Shown here one piece after another: positions 1 through 8,278 of a stretch of DNA of 64,000 bases. The notes below the pieces were generated by a model. It searched no databases. It had not been told where the DNA came from and saw only the letters and a list, made by a program, of their open reading frames with translations. Position numbers and translations under genes: made by a program. The DNA comes from Kitasatospora gansuensis (lineage in GTDB: Bacteria; Actinomycetota; Actinomycetes; Streptomycetales; Streptomycetaceae): positions 5,456,001 through 5,520,000 of the forward strand of contig NZ_JACHJR010000001.1 in NCBI RefSeq assembly GCF_014203705.1, in the 5' to 3' direction. Each line of letters begins with the position of its first letter. Within the stretch, counting starts at the first letter, position 1.

Positions 1-1304
1 TCCGGACCGGCCTGGGCGCCTCGGGCGCGGCCCTGCAACTGGTCGTCGCGGGCTACACCATCGCGTACGCGGTGCTGCTGATCACCGGGGCCAGGCTCGG
101 CGCCCGGCACGGGTACAGCCGGCTGTTCCGGATCGGCCTGGCGGCCTTCACCGCCGCCTCGCTGGCCTGCGGTCTCGCGCCGGGCACCGGCTGGCTGATC
201 GGCTTCCGGGTGCTCCAGGGGGCCGGGGCGGCGCTGATGGTGCCTCAGGTGATGAGCCTGATCCAGCGGACCTTCACCGGGGCGGCCCGGGTCAGGGCGC
301 TCGGGCTGTACTCGGCGGTGCTGGCGGGTGGGATGGCGGTCGGGCAGGTGCTCGGCGGGGTGCTGGTCAGCGCGGACCTGTTCGGCACCGGCTGGCGGCC
401 GGTGTTCCTGGTCAACGTGCCGATCGGGGTGCTGCTGCTGATCGCCAGCCGACGGCTGCTGCCGGTGCTGCCGGGGGACCACGGCCGCCGGTTCGACCTG
501 GTCGGTCTGGTGGTGCTGGCGGCCGCGCTCGGCCTGCTGGTGGTGCCGCTGGTGCTCGGGCACGAGCTGGGCTGGCCGGTCTGGGGCTGGGTGATGCTGG
601 CGGGCAGCGCGGTGCTGTTCGGGGTGTTCGCCGTGGTGGAGCGCCGGATCGCGGCTCGGGGCGGCCAGCCGCTGGTGCCCGGCCGGGTGCTGCGGGCACC
701 GGGTCTGCTGCCCGCCGCCGGGGCGGTCTTCCTGATCATGGCGGCGTTCGCCGGCTTCCTGTTCGCCTTCGCCCTGCACCAGCAGGCCGCGCTCGGTTAC
801 AGCGCGCTGCGGGCCGGGCTGCTCTCCGCCCCGCCCGCGCTCGGCTTCGGCCTCTCCAGCCTGTACTGGCAGCGGCTGCCTGCCCGGCTGCACCGGCCGC
901 TGCCGCCGCTGGCGCTGGCCACCACGGCCGGGGCGTACCTGCTCTTCGGCGTACTGGTGAGCGACGGCGCCGACCTCGGCCTCGGCGCCGAACTGGCCCT
1001 CGCGGTGGGCGGCCTGGCGGTCGGGTGCGCGTACAGCCCGCTGTTCGCCGCCGCGCTCGGCCGGATCGACCCGGCGGACGCGGCGGACGGCAGCGGCGTG
1101 CTGGTGACGGTGATCCAGCTCGGCCAGGTGGTCGGGGTGGCCCTGCTCGGCACCCTCTTCCTCGGCCGGGCCGCGCTCCCGGCGCCGCCCGCCGAATCGG
1201 GCCGGGCGCTGCTGGTGACGGTCGTGGCGGTGGCCGCCGCCTTCGTGCTGGCCACCGGCTTCGCGCTGCGCACCCGGCGGGCGACGGCCGCCGGAAGGGA
1301 TTAG
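1..1304 (+). CDS. MFS drug exporter, DHA2 type, 5' truncated
   Basis: 3' part of a major facilitator transporter; the frame is open from base 3, so the true start is upstream of the window. The first visible residues (LGASGAALQLVVAGYTIAYA) followed by GARLGARHG match the first transmembrane region and motif A (G-x-L-x-x-x-x-G) of the DHA2/EmrB-QacA 14-TM family of proton-driven multidrug exporters. About 12 further hydrophobic segments follow, then a short basic tail (RTRRATAAGRD). The substrate cannot be told. The gene ends about 60 bp before tRNA-Ala. Family call is firm; role in drug efflux is inferred from family only. Confidence 0.85.
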   Translation, partial: RTGLGASGAALQLVVAGYTIAYAVLLITGARLGARHGYSRLFRIGLAAFTAASLACGLAPGTGWLIGFRVLQGAGAALMVPQVMSLIQRTFTGAARVRALGLYSAVLAGGMAVGQVLGGVLVSADLFGTGWRPVFLVNVPIGVLLLIASRRLLPVLPGDHGRRFDLVGLVVLAAALGLLVVPLVLGHELGWPVWGWVMLAGSAVLFGVFAVVERRIAARGGQPLVPGRVLRAPGLLPAAGAVFLIMAAFAGFLFAFALHQQAALGYSALRAGLLSAPPALGFGLSSLYWQRLPARLHRPLPPLALATTAGAYLLFGVLVSDGADLGLGAELALAVGGLAVGCAYSPLFAAALGRIDPADAADGSGVLVTVIQLGQVVGVALLGTLFLGRAALPAPPAESGRALLVTVVAVAAAFVLATGFALRTRRATAAGRD

Positions 1305-1331
1305 GGGAGTAGGCCGGGGAGCGTGTAAAGT
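1301..1331 (+). promoter_or_regulatory. Candidate tRNA-Ala promoter
   Basis: TTAGGG (1301-1306) and TAAAGT (1326-1331) are separated by 19 bp, with the -10-like box about 34 bp before the mature tRNA 5' end. The -35 is weak and overlaps the stop codon of the MFS gene. Prediction by eye only. Confidence 0.3.
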
Positions 1332-1365
1332 GAACGACGTCGCCGGGGGAAACGCCGGATGACGC

Positions 1366-1438
<73 letters not shown>

Positions 1439-1450
1439 CAGTTCGAGAAG

Positions 1451-1490
1451 AGAGCCCCTCCCGGGTAACGGGAGGGGCCCTCTTCCGTTT
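1451..1490 (+). terminator. Terminator after tRNA-Ala
   Basis: A GC-rich hairpin of about 13 bp (left arm 1451-1463, right arm 1469-1483, loop around GTAA) is followed by TCCGTTTCGGG, a weak T tract. It lies directly behind the tRNA, so it probably ends the tRNA transcript. Confidence 0.8.
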
Positions 1491-1538
1491 CGGGGGTTCC
1501 CTGTCCGGCCGCCGGAGCGGCCGGATACCGTCGGTGCC

Positions 1539-2822
1539 ATGGCCGACCTGGAGCGCAGACGGAACGAGGAGCTGGCCCGCATCCTGCACCAGCTCGGCTG
1601 GAGCCCGGAGCGGCTGGCCCGCGAGCTCAACGCCGCGCTCCCGCCCGCGCTGGCGATCAGCTCCACCGCCCCGTACAAGTGGCGCGACCGGGGCATGGTG
1701 CCGCGCAGCCCGCACGACCAGACGGTCTGCGAGGTGCTCAGCCGCACCGTCGGCATCGCGGTGACGTACGAACAGCTCTGGGGCCAGATGGGCAGCGGCC
1801 GCGGCGCCAAGATCCTCTCGCCCCGGCTGCTCACCGACCCGTGGACCGCCGACACCGCCCAGACCGCGCTGCGCGAGGCCGGCGCGGACGCCACCCCGGT
1901 CCGGCTCACCGACCTGTTCCGCGGCGACGAGCTCCAGCAGGCCGCCCGGCACTGGGCCTCCCCGGCACCCGAACTGACCGGCGGCGAGGGCGCCCTGCGG
2001 ATAGCCACCGAGCAGCTCGCCGACCTCCGGCTCAGCTACGACAGCAAGCAACGGCTGGAGCGGGCGTACGGCGGCGGCCTGATCCTCGACCTGGCCAAGG
2101 CCGAGCTCGCCATGATCGGCAAGCTGCTCGAACTCGGCGCGTACGACGAGCCGCTCGGCCGCGAGCTGTACGGCGCGGCCAGCCGGCTCGCTCGGCTGGT
2201 CGGCTGGGCCAACTACGACCTCGGCAACGACGCGGCGGCGCAGCGCGCCTTCGTCGCCGCGCTGCGGGCGGCGCACGTCTCCGGTGACCCCCGGCTCGGC
2301 GTCAGCGTGGTCGGCTGCCTCGCCGTCCAGGCCACCCACAACTCCGGCGGGCGGGGGCTGGACGCGGTCGCCATGCTCTCCACCGCGCTGCGGGCGGCCG
2401 ATGAGGTCCTGACGCCCCGTGAGCGGGCGCTCCAGCTGGGCCGGATCGCCCGGGCGCACGGCCGCAAGGGCGAGCAGATCAGTGCCGAAGCGGTCGCGGA
2501 GCGGGCCTTCCAGGCCCTGGGGGACGATGCTGAGCACAGTCAGGAACGGGCCGACCTGGAGGGCATGGTGGGGGAGGGCTACCTCTTCCTCGGCGACCAC
2601 GAACGGGCCCAGCAGCTGCTCGCGGGCGCGATCGCCGTGCTCGCGCCCGAACGGGCCCGGGCCAAGGCGCTGCTGATGGTCCGGCTGGCCGACTCGTACC
2701 TGCGGACCGGCGAACGCGACGAGGCCAACCGGGTGGCGGACCAGGCCCGGCAGCTCGCGGCCGGCATGCAGTCGGCCCGAGTCGCCCGCGCCCTCCGGGA
2801 GTTCGACTCTGCGGCTCGATAA
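1539..2822 (+). CDS. HTH/TPR-type regulatory protein
   Basis: 427-aa cytoplasmic protein. Residues about 1-90 form a small helical domain with a sequence like an HTH (RRRNEELARILHQLGWSPER, then KWRDRGMVPRSPHD), typical of Streptomyces regulators that pair an N-terminal DNA-binding-like segment with TPR repeats. From about residue 180 to the end, Ala/Leu-rich helical repeats resemble TPRs (for example AERAFQALGDDAEHSQERAD and DSYLRTGERDEANRVADQAR). Proteins of this general plan, such as NsdA-like regulators, affect development and antibiotic production in Streptomyces, but I cannot assign this one to a named regulator. It is a single gene between tRNA-Ala and leuS, ending before repeat copy A. 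Confidence 0.6.
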   Translation: MADLERRRNEELARILHQLGWSPERLARELNAALPPALAISSTAPYKWRDRGMVPRSPHDQTVCEVLSRTVGIAVTYEQLWGQMGSGRGAKILSPRLLTDPWTADTAQTALREAGADATPVRLTDLFRGDELQQAARHWASPAPELTGGEGALRIATEQLADLRLSYDSKQRLERAYGGGLILDLAKAELAMIGKLLELGAYDEPLGRELYGAASRLARLVGWANYDLGNDAAAQRAFVAALRAAHVSGDPRLGVSVVGCLAVQATHNSGGRGLDAVAMLSTALRAADEVLTPRERALQLGRIARAHGRKGEQISAEAVAERAFQALGDDAEHSQERADLEGMVGEGYLFLGDHERAQQLLAGAIAVLAPERARAKALLMVRLADSYLRTGERDEANRVADQARQLAAGMQSARVARALREFDSAAR

Positions 2823-2881
2823 GGCACACGCAGCCGCGCCCGGGGTTGGCCGCTCCCGCACTTTGCCCCCGTCCCGGGGCT

Positions 2882-2905
2882 GGCGTCGCAGTTCCCCGAG
2901 CCCCT
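2882..2905 (+). repeat. Dispersed palindromic repeat, partial copy A
   Basis: 24 bp matching the right terminal arm of the dispersed element found complete at 28241-28370, 41556-41681 and 52639-52763. A degenerate core (CACTTTGC, 2860-2867) precedes it at about the right distance. The left arm is missing or unrecognisable. Like the full copies it sits shortly downstream of a stop codon (2822). Confidence 0.7.
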
Positions 2906-2952
2906 GTCTTCCGGAGCCGTCTGCCAAGAGCGGGTGCGGTACCCTGTTGGCC

Positions 2953-2991
2953 ATGCGAACTGTGCGCCTGCTTCTTAGCCGGCCGCGCTGA
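2953..2991 (+). CDS. leuL: Leucine leader peptide of leuS attenuator
   Basis: A 12-codon ORF reads MRTVRLLLSRPR and stops with TGA. It has three consecutive Leu codons (CTG CTT CTT); CTT is a rare codon in such a high-GC genome, which should make translation sensitive to charged leucyl-tRNA. No clear Shine-Dalgarno precedes it. TACCCT at 2940-2945 sits about 7 bp upstream and could be the -10 box of a leaderless transcript. A short hairpin plus T tract lies 35 bp downstream, then leuS. Attenuators upstream of leuS have been predicted comparatively in some Streptomyces, so the mechanism is established knowledge, while its action here is inferred. Confidence 0.8.
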   Translation: MRTVRLLLSRPR

Positions 2992-3026
2992 CCAGGACCG
3001 GCCGTGGGCCGGAGTCGGCGTGGCGT

Positions 3027-3055
3027 CCCCTCCTGCGAGGGGCTTTTTTGTTTTT
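3027..3055 (+). terminator. Attenuator terminator upstream of leuS
   Basis: Stem CCCCTC (3027-3032) / GAGGGG (3037-3042) with loop CTGC is followed by T6-G-T5 (3044-3055), by far the strongest T tract seen in the window. It lies between the leucine leader peptide and leuS. Upstream GC-rich segments (CCGGCC at 2979-2984 and 2998-3003, GGCCGG at 3007-3012) could form the competing antiterminator pairings. Confidence 0.85.
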
Positions 3056-3100
3056 CCCGCCGCCGTTCGCGAACTGACATCAGATGGAGCCCGAAGGACC

Positions 3101-5977
3101 ATGAGCGAGACGACCCCCGCCGCGGCCGAGGCCGCTGCCACCGAGCCCTTCCGCTACGGCGCGACGCTGGCCGCCGAGATCGAGTCCCGCTGGCAGGACA
3201 TCTGGGAGAAGGAGGGGACGTTCAACGCCCCCAACCCGGCCGGTGCGCTGGCCGACCCGAACGCCGGTGACGTCGTCTCGAAGCCGCACAGCTTCATCAT
3301 GGACATGTTCCCGTACCCGTCCGGTGCGGGCCTTCACGTCGGCCACCCGCTGGGCTACATCGCGACCGACGTCTACGCCCGCTACCAGCGGATGACCGGT
3401 CACAACGTGCTGCACACCCTGGGCTACGACGCGTTCGGCCTGCCGGCCGAGCAGCACGCGGTGGCCACCGGCCAGCACCCCCGGATCACCACCGAGGCCG
3501 CGATGGCGAACATGCGGCAGCAGCTGCGCCGCCTGGGCCTGGGCCACGACCCGCGCCGGTCGATCGCCACCATCGACCCGGAGTACTACCGCTGGACCCA
3601 GTGGATCTTCCTGCAGATCTTCAACTCCTGGTACGACCAGGAGGCCGGCCAGGCCCGCCCGATCGCCGAGCTGATCGCGCAGTTCGAGTCCGGTGAGCGC
3701 GAGGTGCCGGGCCGCGCCTGGGCCGAGCTGTCCGCCGCCGAGCGGGACGAGCTGCTGGGCGAGTACCGGCTGGCGTACTCCAAGGAGGTGCCGGTCAACT
3801 GGTGCCCCGGTCTGGGCACCGTGCTGGCGAACGAGGAGGTCACCGCCGACGGTCGCTCCGAGCGCGGCAACTTCCCGGTCTTCAAGTCGAACCTGCGCCA
3901 GTGGATGATGCGGATCACCGCGTACTCCGACCGGCTGATCGCCGACCTGGACCTGCTGGACTGGCCCGAGGCGATCAAGCTGCAGCAGCGCAACTGGATC
4001 GGCCGCTCCGAGGGCGCCCGGGTCGACTTCGCGGTCTCGTCCGACGCGGCGATCACCGTCTTCACCACCCGTCCTGACACCCTGTTCGGCGCCACCTACA
4101 TGGTGCTGGCCCCCGAGCACGCGCTGGTCGACTCGATCGTCCCGGCCGCCTGGCCGGCCGAGACCCACGAGGACTGGAAGGGTGGCGCCCCCACCCCCGC
4201 CGAGGCCGTCGCGGCCTACCGCGCCGAGGCCGCCGCCAAGTCGGACGTCGAGCGCCAGGTCGACGCGAAGGTGAAGACCGGCGTCTTCACCGGCGCGTAC
4301 GCGACCAACCCGGTCAGCGGCGAGCCCGTGCCGGTCTTCATCGCCGACTACGTGCTGATGGGCTACGGCACCGGCGCGATCATGGCCGTGCCCGCGCACG
4401 ACCACCGCGACTTCGCCTTCGCCCGGGCCTTCGCGCTGCCGATGCGCTGCGTGGTCGAGCCCACCGACGGCCGCAGCGAGGACCCGTCGACCTGGGACGA
4501 CGCGTTCGACACGTACGACTCGGTGATCGTGAACTCCGCCCATGACGACCTGTCACTGAACGGCCTGAGCGTAGTCGACGCCAAGGCCGCCGCGACCGAG
4601 TGGCTGGCCGGGCGCGGCATCGGCGAAGGCACCGTCAACTACCGCCTGCGCGACTGGCTGTTCAGCCGTCAGCGGTACTGGGGCGAGCCGTTCCCGATCG
4701 TCTACGACGCCGACGGCGTGATGCACGCGCTGCCCGAGTCGATGCTGCCGGTCGAGGTCCCCGAGGTGGAGGACTACTCGCCGCACACCTACGACCCGTT
4801 CGACTCGACCTCCTCGCCGAAGACCCCGCTGTCCCGCAACGAGGACTGGGTCAACGTCGAGCTGGACCTGGGCAACGGCCCGCAGCTGTACCGCCGCGAG
4901 ACCAACACCATGCCCAACTGGGCCGGTTCCTGCTGGTACGAGCTGCGCTACATCGACCCGGCCAACGGTGAGAAGGTGGTCGACCCCGCCAACGAGCAGT
5001 ACTGGCTGGGCCCGACCGCGCAGAAGCCGGGCGGCGGCGCCGACCTGTACGTCGGCGGGGCCGAGCACGCGGTGCTGCACCTGCTGTACGCGCGCTTCTG
5101 GCACAAGGTGCTGCACGACCTGGGGCACGTCTCCTCGGTCGAGCCGTTCCACAAGCTGTTCAACCAGGGCATGATCACCGCCGACGTCTACCGCGACGAG
5201 CGGGGCTTCCCGGTGCCCGCCGCCGAGGTCGAGGAGCGCGACGGCCAGTACTTCTGGAACGGCGAGGCGGTCAAGCGCGAGGCCGGCAAGATGGGCAAGT
5301 CGCTGAAGAACGCGGTCGCGCCCGACGAGATCGCGGACGAGTACGGCGCCGACACCCTGCGCCTGTACGAGATGTCGATGGGCCCGCTGGACGTCTCCCG
5401 TCCGTGGGACACCCGCGCGGTGGTCGGCTCGTACCGCTTCCTGCAGCGGCTGTGGCGCAACATCGTCTCCGAGGCCACCGGCGAGCTGGTGGTGACGGAG
5501 GAGGAGCCCGACGAGGCGACCCTGCGCGCGCTGCACAAGGCGATCGACGGCATCCGCGGCGACATGGCCGGGCTGCGCTTCAACACGGCGGTGGCCAAGG
5601 CCATCGAGCTGAACAACTTCCTGGTCAAGCGCGGCTCCACGCCGCGTTCGGTCGCGGAGCAGATCGTGCTGATGGTCGCCCCGCTGGCCCCGCACATCGC
5701 CGAGGAGCTGTGGCGCCGGCTGGGCCACACTGAGTCGCTGACCTACACCGACTACCCCGTGGCCGACCCGGCCTACGCGGTGGACGAGGCGGTCACCTGC
5801 GTGATCCAGATCAAGGGCAAGGTGAAGGCCCGCCTGGAGGTCTCGCCGGCCATCTCCGACGCCGAGCTGGAGGCGCTGGCCCTGGCCGACCCGGCCGTGA
5901 TCGCCGCCATCGGCGACGCCCCGGTCCGCAAGGTGATCGCGCGGGCGCCGAAGCTGGTGAACATCGTCACCGGCTGA
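3101..5977 (+). CDS. leuS: Leucyl-tRNA synthetase
   Basis: 958-aa class I aminoacyl-tRNA synthetase that charges tRNA-Leu. The HIGH-type motif is HVGHPLGY (about residue 80), the CP1 editing domain contains TTRPDTLFGATYM, and the KMSKS-type loop is KMGKSLKN (about residue 730). An anticodon-binding domain and a C-terminal tRNA-contact domain follow. Length fits the family. The ATG at 3101 is chosen because GAAGGA lies 2-3 bases upstream and the MSETTPAAAE start suits relatives; upstream codons in frame run through the attenuator. The gene is controlled by the leader peptide and terminator immediately before it, and is followed by a strong terminator. Confidence 0.98.
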   Translation: MSETTPAAAEAAATEPFRYGATLAAEIESRWQDIWEKEGTFNAPNPAGALADPNAGDVVSKPHSFIMDMFPYPSGAGLHVGHPLGYIATDVYARYQRMTGHNVLHTLGYDAFGLPAEQHAVATGQHPRITTEAAMANMRQQLRRLGLGHDPRRSIATIDPEYYRWTQWIFLQIFNSWYDQEAGQARPIAELIAQFESGEREVPGRAWAELSAAERDELLGEYRLAYSKEVPVNWCPGLGTVLANEEVTADGRSERGNFPVFKSNLRQWMMRITAYSDRLIADLDLLDWPEAIKLQQRNWIGRSEGARVDFAVSSDAAITVFTTRPDTLFGATYMVLAPEHALVDSIVPAAWPAETHEDWKGGAPTPAEAVAAYRAEAAAKSDVERQVDAKVKTGVFTGAYATNPVSGEPVPVFIADYVLMGYGTGAIMAVPAHDHRDFAFARAFALPMRCVVEPTDGRSEDPSTWDDAFDTYDSVIVNSAHDDLSLNGLSVVDAKAAATEWLAGRGIGEGTVNYRLRDWLFSRQRYWGEPFPIVYDADGVMHALPESMLPVEVPEVEDYSPHTYDPFDSTSSPKTPLSRNEDWVNVELDLGNGPQLYRRETNTMPNWAGSCWYELRYIDPANGEKVVDPANEQYWLGPTAQKPGGGADLYVGGAEHAVLHLLYARFWHKVLHDLGHVSSVEPFHKLFNQGMITADVYRDERGFPVPAAEVEERDGQYFWNGEAVKREAGKMGKSLKNAVAPDEIADEYGADTLRLYEMSMGPLDVSRPWDTRAVVGSYRFLQRLWRNIVSEATGELVVTEEEPDEATLRALHKAIDGIRGDMAGLRFNTAVAKAIELNNFLVKRGSTPRSVAEQIVLMVAPLAPHIAEELWRRLGHTESLTYTDYPVADPAYAVDEAVTCVIQIKGKVKARLEVSPAISDAELEALALADPAVIAAIGDAPVRKVIARAPKLVNIVTG

Positions 5978-5991
5978 CGATCCGTCAGGCG

Positions 5992-6030
5992 AGCGGCCCC
6001 GTCCGGGATTCCGGGCGGGGCCGCTGTTTC
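5992..6030. terminator. Bidirectional terminator between leuS and tetR
   Basis: A GC-rich inverted repeat (arms 5992-6001 and 6016-6025, extended inside by TCCGG/CCGGG) is followed by GTTTCC. It lies between convergent leuS and the TetR gene and could serve both. Confidence 0.75.
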
Positions 6031-6651
6031 CTAGTGCGCGCTGTTGAGCAGCTGGGCGACCAACTGGGGTGCGCGGGCCGGGTCCAGCGGGAGGTGGCCG
6101 ACCAGCAGGCGGTACCAGAAGAGCCCGAACAGCTGGTCGGTGAGGGCCTCCAGGTCGGTGGCGCGCGGGAGTTCGCCCCGGTCGACGCCCCGGGCCAGCA
6201 CCCGCAGGACCACGGCCCGGCGGCTCTGCACCCAGGCCCCGAACGGTTCGGCGAAGTCCGGGTCGAGCTGGGCCTCCGCCATCAGCCCGCGCAGCGCCCG
6301 GGCCCGTAGCGGACGCTCCGTCACCGAGTGCAGCGCGGCCACGAAGACGGTCAGGTCCTCGGCGGTGCTGCCGGTGTCGGGGTCGGGCATCCGCTGCTCG
6401 ACCGTCTCCCGGTAGGCGTCCAGCACCAGGGCGGCCTTGGACTTCCACCAGCGGTAGATGGTGCTCTTGGCGACGCCGGCGCGGGCGGCGATGCGTTCGA
6501 TGGTGACGGCCTGGTAGCCGATCTCCTCCAGCAGCTCGACGGCGGCGGCGAGCACCGCCGACCGGGCCTCCTGGCTGCGGGTCCGTCCGCCGGTGCGGGG
6601 TGGCCGCGGCGCGGGGTCGGCGGGGGGTTCCTGTGCGGGCATGGCAGTCAC
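6031..6651 (-). CDS. TetR family transcriptional repressor
   Basis: 206-aa TetR-type regulator. A short Pro/Arg-rich leader is followed by a classic TetR N-terminal domain (AAAVELLEEIGYQAVTIERI, then AGVAKSTIYRWWKSKAALV) with the recognition helix around TIYRWWKSK. The remaining helical domain should bind an unknown ligand. It is divergent from a small alpha/beta hydrolase gene. A perfect 11-bp inverted repeat lies in the shared region, about 20 bp upstream of this start, so autorepression and control of the hydrolase are the simplest reading. An alternative start at the second Met (residue 4) is possible. Confidence 0.9.
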   Translation of the reverse strand: MTAMPAQEPPADPAPRPPRTGGRTRSQEARSAVLAAAVELLEEIGYQAVTIERIAARAGVAKSTIYRWWKSKAALVLDAYRETVEQRMPDPDTGSTAEDLTVFVAALHSVTERPLRARALRGLMAEAQLDPDFAEPFGAWVQSRRAVVLRVLARGVDRGELPRATDLEALTDQLFGLFWYRLLVGHLPLDPARAPQLVAQLLNSAH

Positions 6652-6670
6652 GGTAGCAGCGTGCTAGGTT

Positions 6671-6700
6671 AAATCGAAACGCGACGGATCGTTTCGATTT
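6671..6700. promoter_or_regulatory. TetR operator (perfect inverted repeat)
   Basis: AAATCGAAACG (6671-6681) and CGTTTCGATTT (6690-6700) are perfect reverse complements separated by 8 bp. The site is AT-rich against a GC-rich background and sits between the divergent tetR and hydrolase starts, as expected for the cognate TetR operator. Confidence 0.85.
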
Positions 6701-6749
6701 GGCGCCCGTCGTGATGCTGGTCCGATGCTCGGAATCATGGGGAGAGATC

Positions 6750-7328
6750 ATGAGCAAGGTGGTTGTGTCGCACGGTTACGGTGCGAGTGATGACAGTGTC
6801 TGGTTCCCGTACCTGACAACGGAGTTGGCGAAGTCCGGCCACCAGGTGACGGTGCCCCGGCTGCCGGGGACGGCGGCGCCGCAGCTGGAGCCGTGGCGCA
6901 AGACGTACGGCGAGGCCGCCCTCGCGGCGGGCCCGGCGGCCGACACCGTGCTGGTCGGCCACAGCATCGGCGGGGTGAACCTGCTGCGCTTCCTGGAGCG
7001 GCACGACCCGGCCGTGGACGGGGTGTTCGCGGGGGTGCTGCTGGTGGCCGCCTCCGCCCACGAGGTCGGGTACGACGCGCTGGCGGAGTTCTTCGAGGAG
7101 CCCTTCGACTGGGCCAGGATCCGCCGGGCGGCCAGGGGTTTCCGGGTGCTCCAGGCCATCGACGACCCGGTCAACGCCCCCGATCCGGCCGCGCACGTCA
7201 GCGCGTTCGTGACCGGCCTCGGCGCGACCGCGCTGCTCACGCCGACCGGGGCGCACTTCGGTGCGACCCCGGACGACCACGTCGAGGTGCCGGAGGCCGT
7301 CCGGCTGGTGCTGGAGCTGCTGGGCTGA
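6750..7328 (+). CDS. Alpha/beta serine hydrolase, RBBP9/YdeN type
   Basis: 192-aa small hydrolase. It begins KVVVSHGYGASDDSVWFPYL, where HGYG supplies the oxyanion region, and has nucleophile elbow GHSIGG (Ser about residue 73). A C-terminal GAHFG motif supplies the catalytic His and a D-P/D region the acid, as in the RBBP9/YdeN family. The natural substrate is unknown. ATG 6750 is preferred over an in-frame start at 6699 because GGGGAGA stands 5-10 bases upstream and the fold begins right there. It is divergent from tetR and probably repressed by it, and is followed by a terminator. Confidence 0.85.
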   Translation: MSKVVVSHGYGASDDSVWFPYLTTELAKSGHQVTVPRLPGTAAPQLEPWRKTYGEAALAAGPAADTVLVGHSIGGVNLLRFLERHDPAVDGVFAGVLLVAASAHEVGYDALAEFFEEPFDWARIRRAARGFRVLQAIDDPVNAPDPAAHVSAFVTGLGATALLTPTGAHFGATPDDHVEVPEAVRLVLELLG

Positions 7329-7333
7329 CAGTC

Positions 7334-7372
7334 AGGGGGCGGGACTCGGGGACATCCCTGACCCCGCCCCCT
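7334..7372 (+). terminator. Terminator after hydrolase gene
   Basis: Arm AGGGGGCGGG (7334-7343) pairs with CCCGCCCCCT near 7363-7372, with further internal pairing CGGG/CCCT. No long T tract follows, as is common in this GC range. Confidence 0.7.
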
Positions 7373-7531
7373 ATCTCTGCCTGATTCCTGCCCGCCCGGC
7401 CGTTCCGACGGGTGGTTCCGGCGATCGGTGCGGCTACCTTGGAACCCTGGGTGGTCGCACCGCCGTTCTCCGGGGGAGCGGTGGGCGTACGGCTGCGGTG
7501 GCCGACGTGGTGTGGTGGAAGGTGGCTCGCG

Positions 7532-8218
7532 ATGGACGTGCTCGGCGTGGTTCTCGGTCTGGCCCTGTTGTTCGGTGTGGGGCTGCTGGTCATGCTCGGG
7601 GTCGGTGCCGTCAAGCTGGGGAAGGCCGCCGCCGCCAAGATCTCGCAGGAGGAGGCCAAGGCCCGCCGCGCCTTCGAGAACACCGCGCTGAAGGCCAAGT
7701 CCTTCGCCAAGCCGGGTGCCCACGGCCAGATCTCCACCGTCCGCCTCGCGCTCCGTTCCTCGCTCGACAGCACCCGCAAGGTGCTCGCGGCCGGGCTCGC
7801 CGAGGACTCCCAACTGGCCGAGTCGCTCCAGCTGTTGACCCGCCTGGACGCGCACGCCGCCGAACTGGACGGCGAGCTGCGGGCCCTGGAATTCGAGCCG
7901 GAGGCCGGCCGGGTCGCCGGCAAGCTCCCGGAGCTGCGCGAGCGGGCCGACCGGATCACGCACGCGGCCGAGTCGATGCGCTGGGCGGCGCAGGACCGGA
8001 TGCAGCGCTTCGCCGACGACGAGCTCGCGCGGCTCGCGGAGGAGTGCGAGAGCGAGGCGGGGGCGCTCCGGCACTGGGACTCCGCCTCTTCGTCTGCCTC
8101 TGCCTCTTCGGCCCCGCAGGCCGAGCGGCCGGGCATCGCGGCCAAGCGCGGGGTGAGCGCCGAGGAACTGCTCGGACTGACCGACCTCGCCCAGCGACTG
8201 CGCAAGCGGTCCGCCTGA
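7532..8218 (+). CDS. Membrane-anchored coiled-coil protein, unknown function
   Basis: 228 aa. Start ATG 7532 is chosen because GGAAGG lies about 9 bases upstream and the protein then opens with one strong transmembrane helix (MDVLGVVLGLALLFGVGLLV). The rest is charged and helical, rich in Ala/Glu/Arg (for example EEAKARRAFENTALKAKSFA and ELRERADRITHAAESM), predicted coiled coil on the cytoplasmic side if the N-terminus is outside. A Ser/Ala-rich linker around residue 185 precedes a short C-terminal helix. I do not recognise a named family. It lies upstream of degV in the same direction with a gap of 60 bp. Confidence 0.7.
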   Translation: MDVLGVVLGLALLFGVGLLVMLGVGAVKLGKAAAAKISQEEAKARRAFENTALKAKSFAKPGAHGQISTVRLALRSSLDSTRKVLAAGLAEDSQLAESLQLLTRLDAHAAELDGELRALEFEPEAGRVAGKLPELRERADRITHAAESMRWAAQDRMQRFADDELARLAEECESEAGALRHWDSASSSASASSAPQAERPGIAAKRGVSAEELLGLTDLAQRLRKRSA

Positions 8219-8278
8219 GCCGCCGCCGAACCGACCCGTGGTGTCCGCACCCGACGAGCGGGGAGTACCCTCCGGCTC

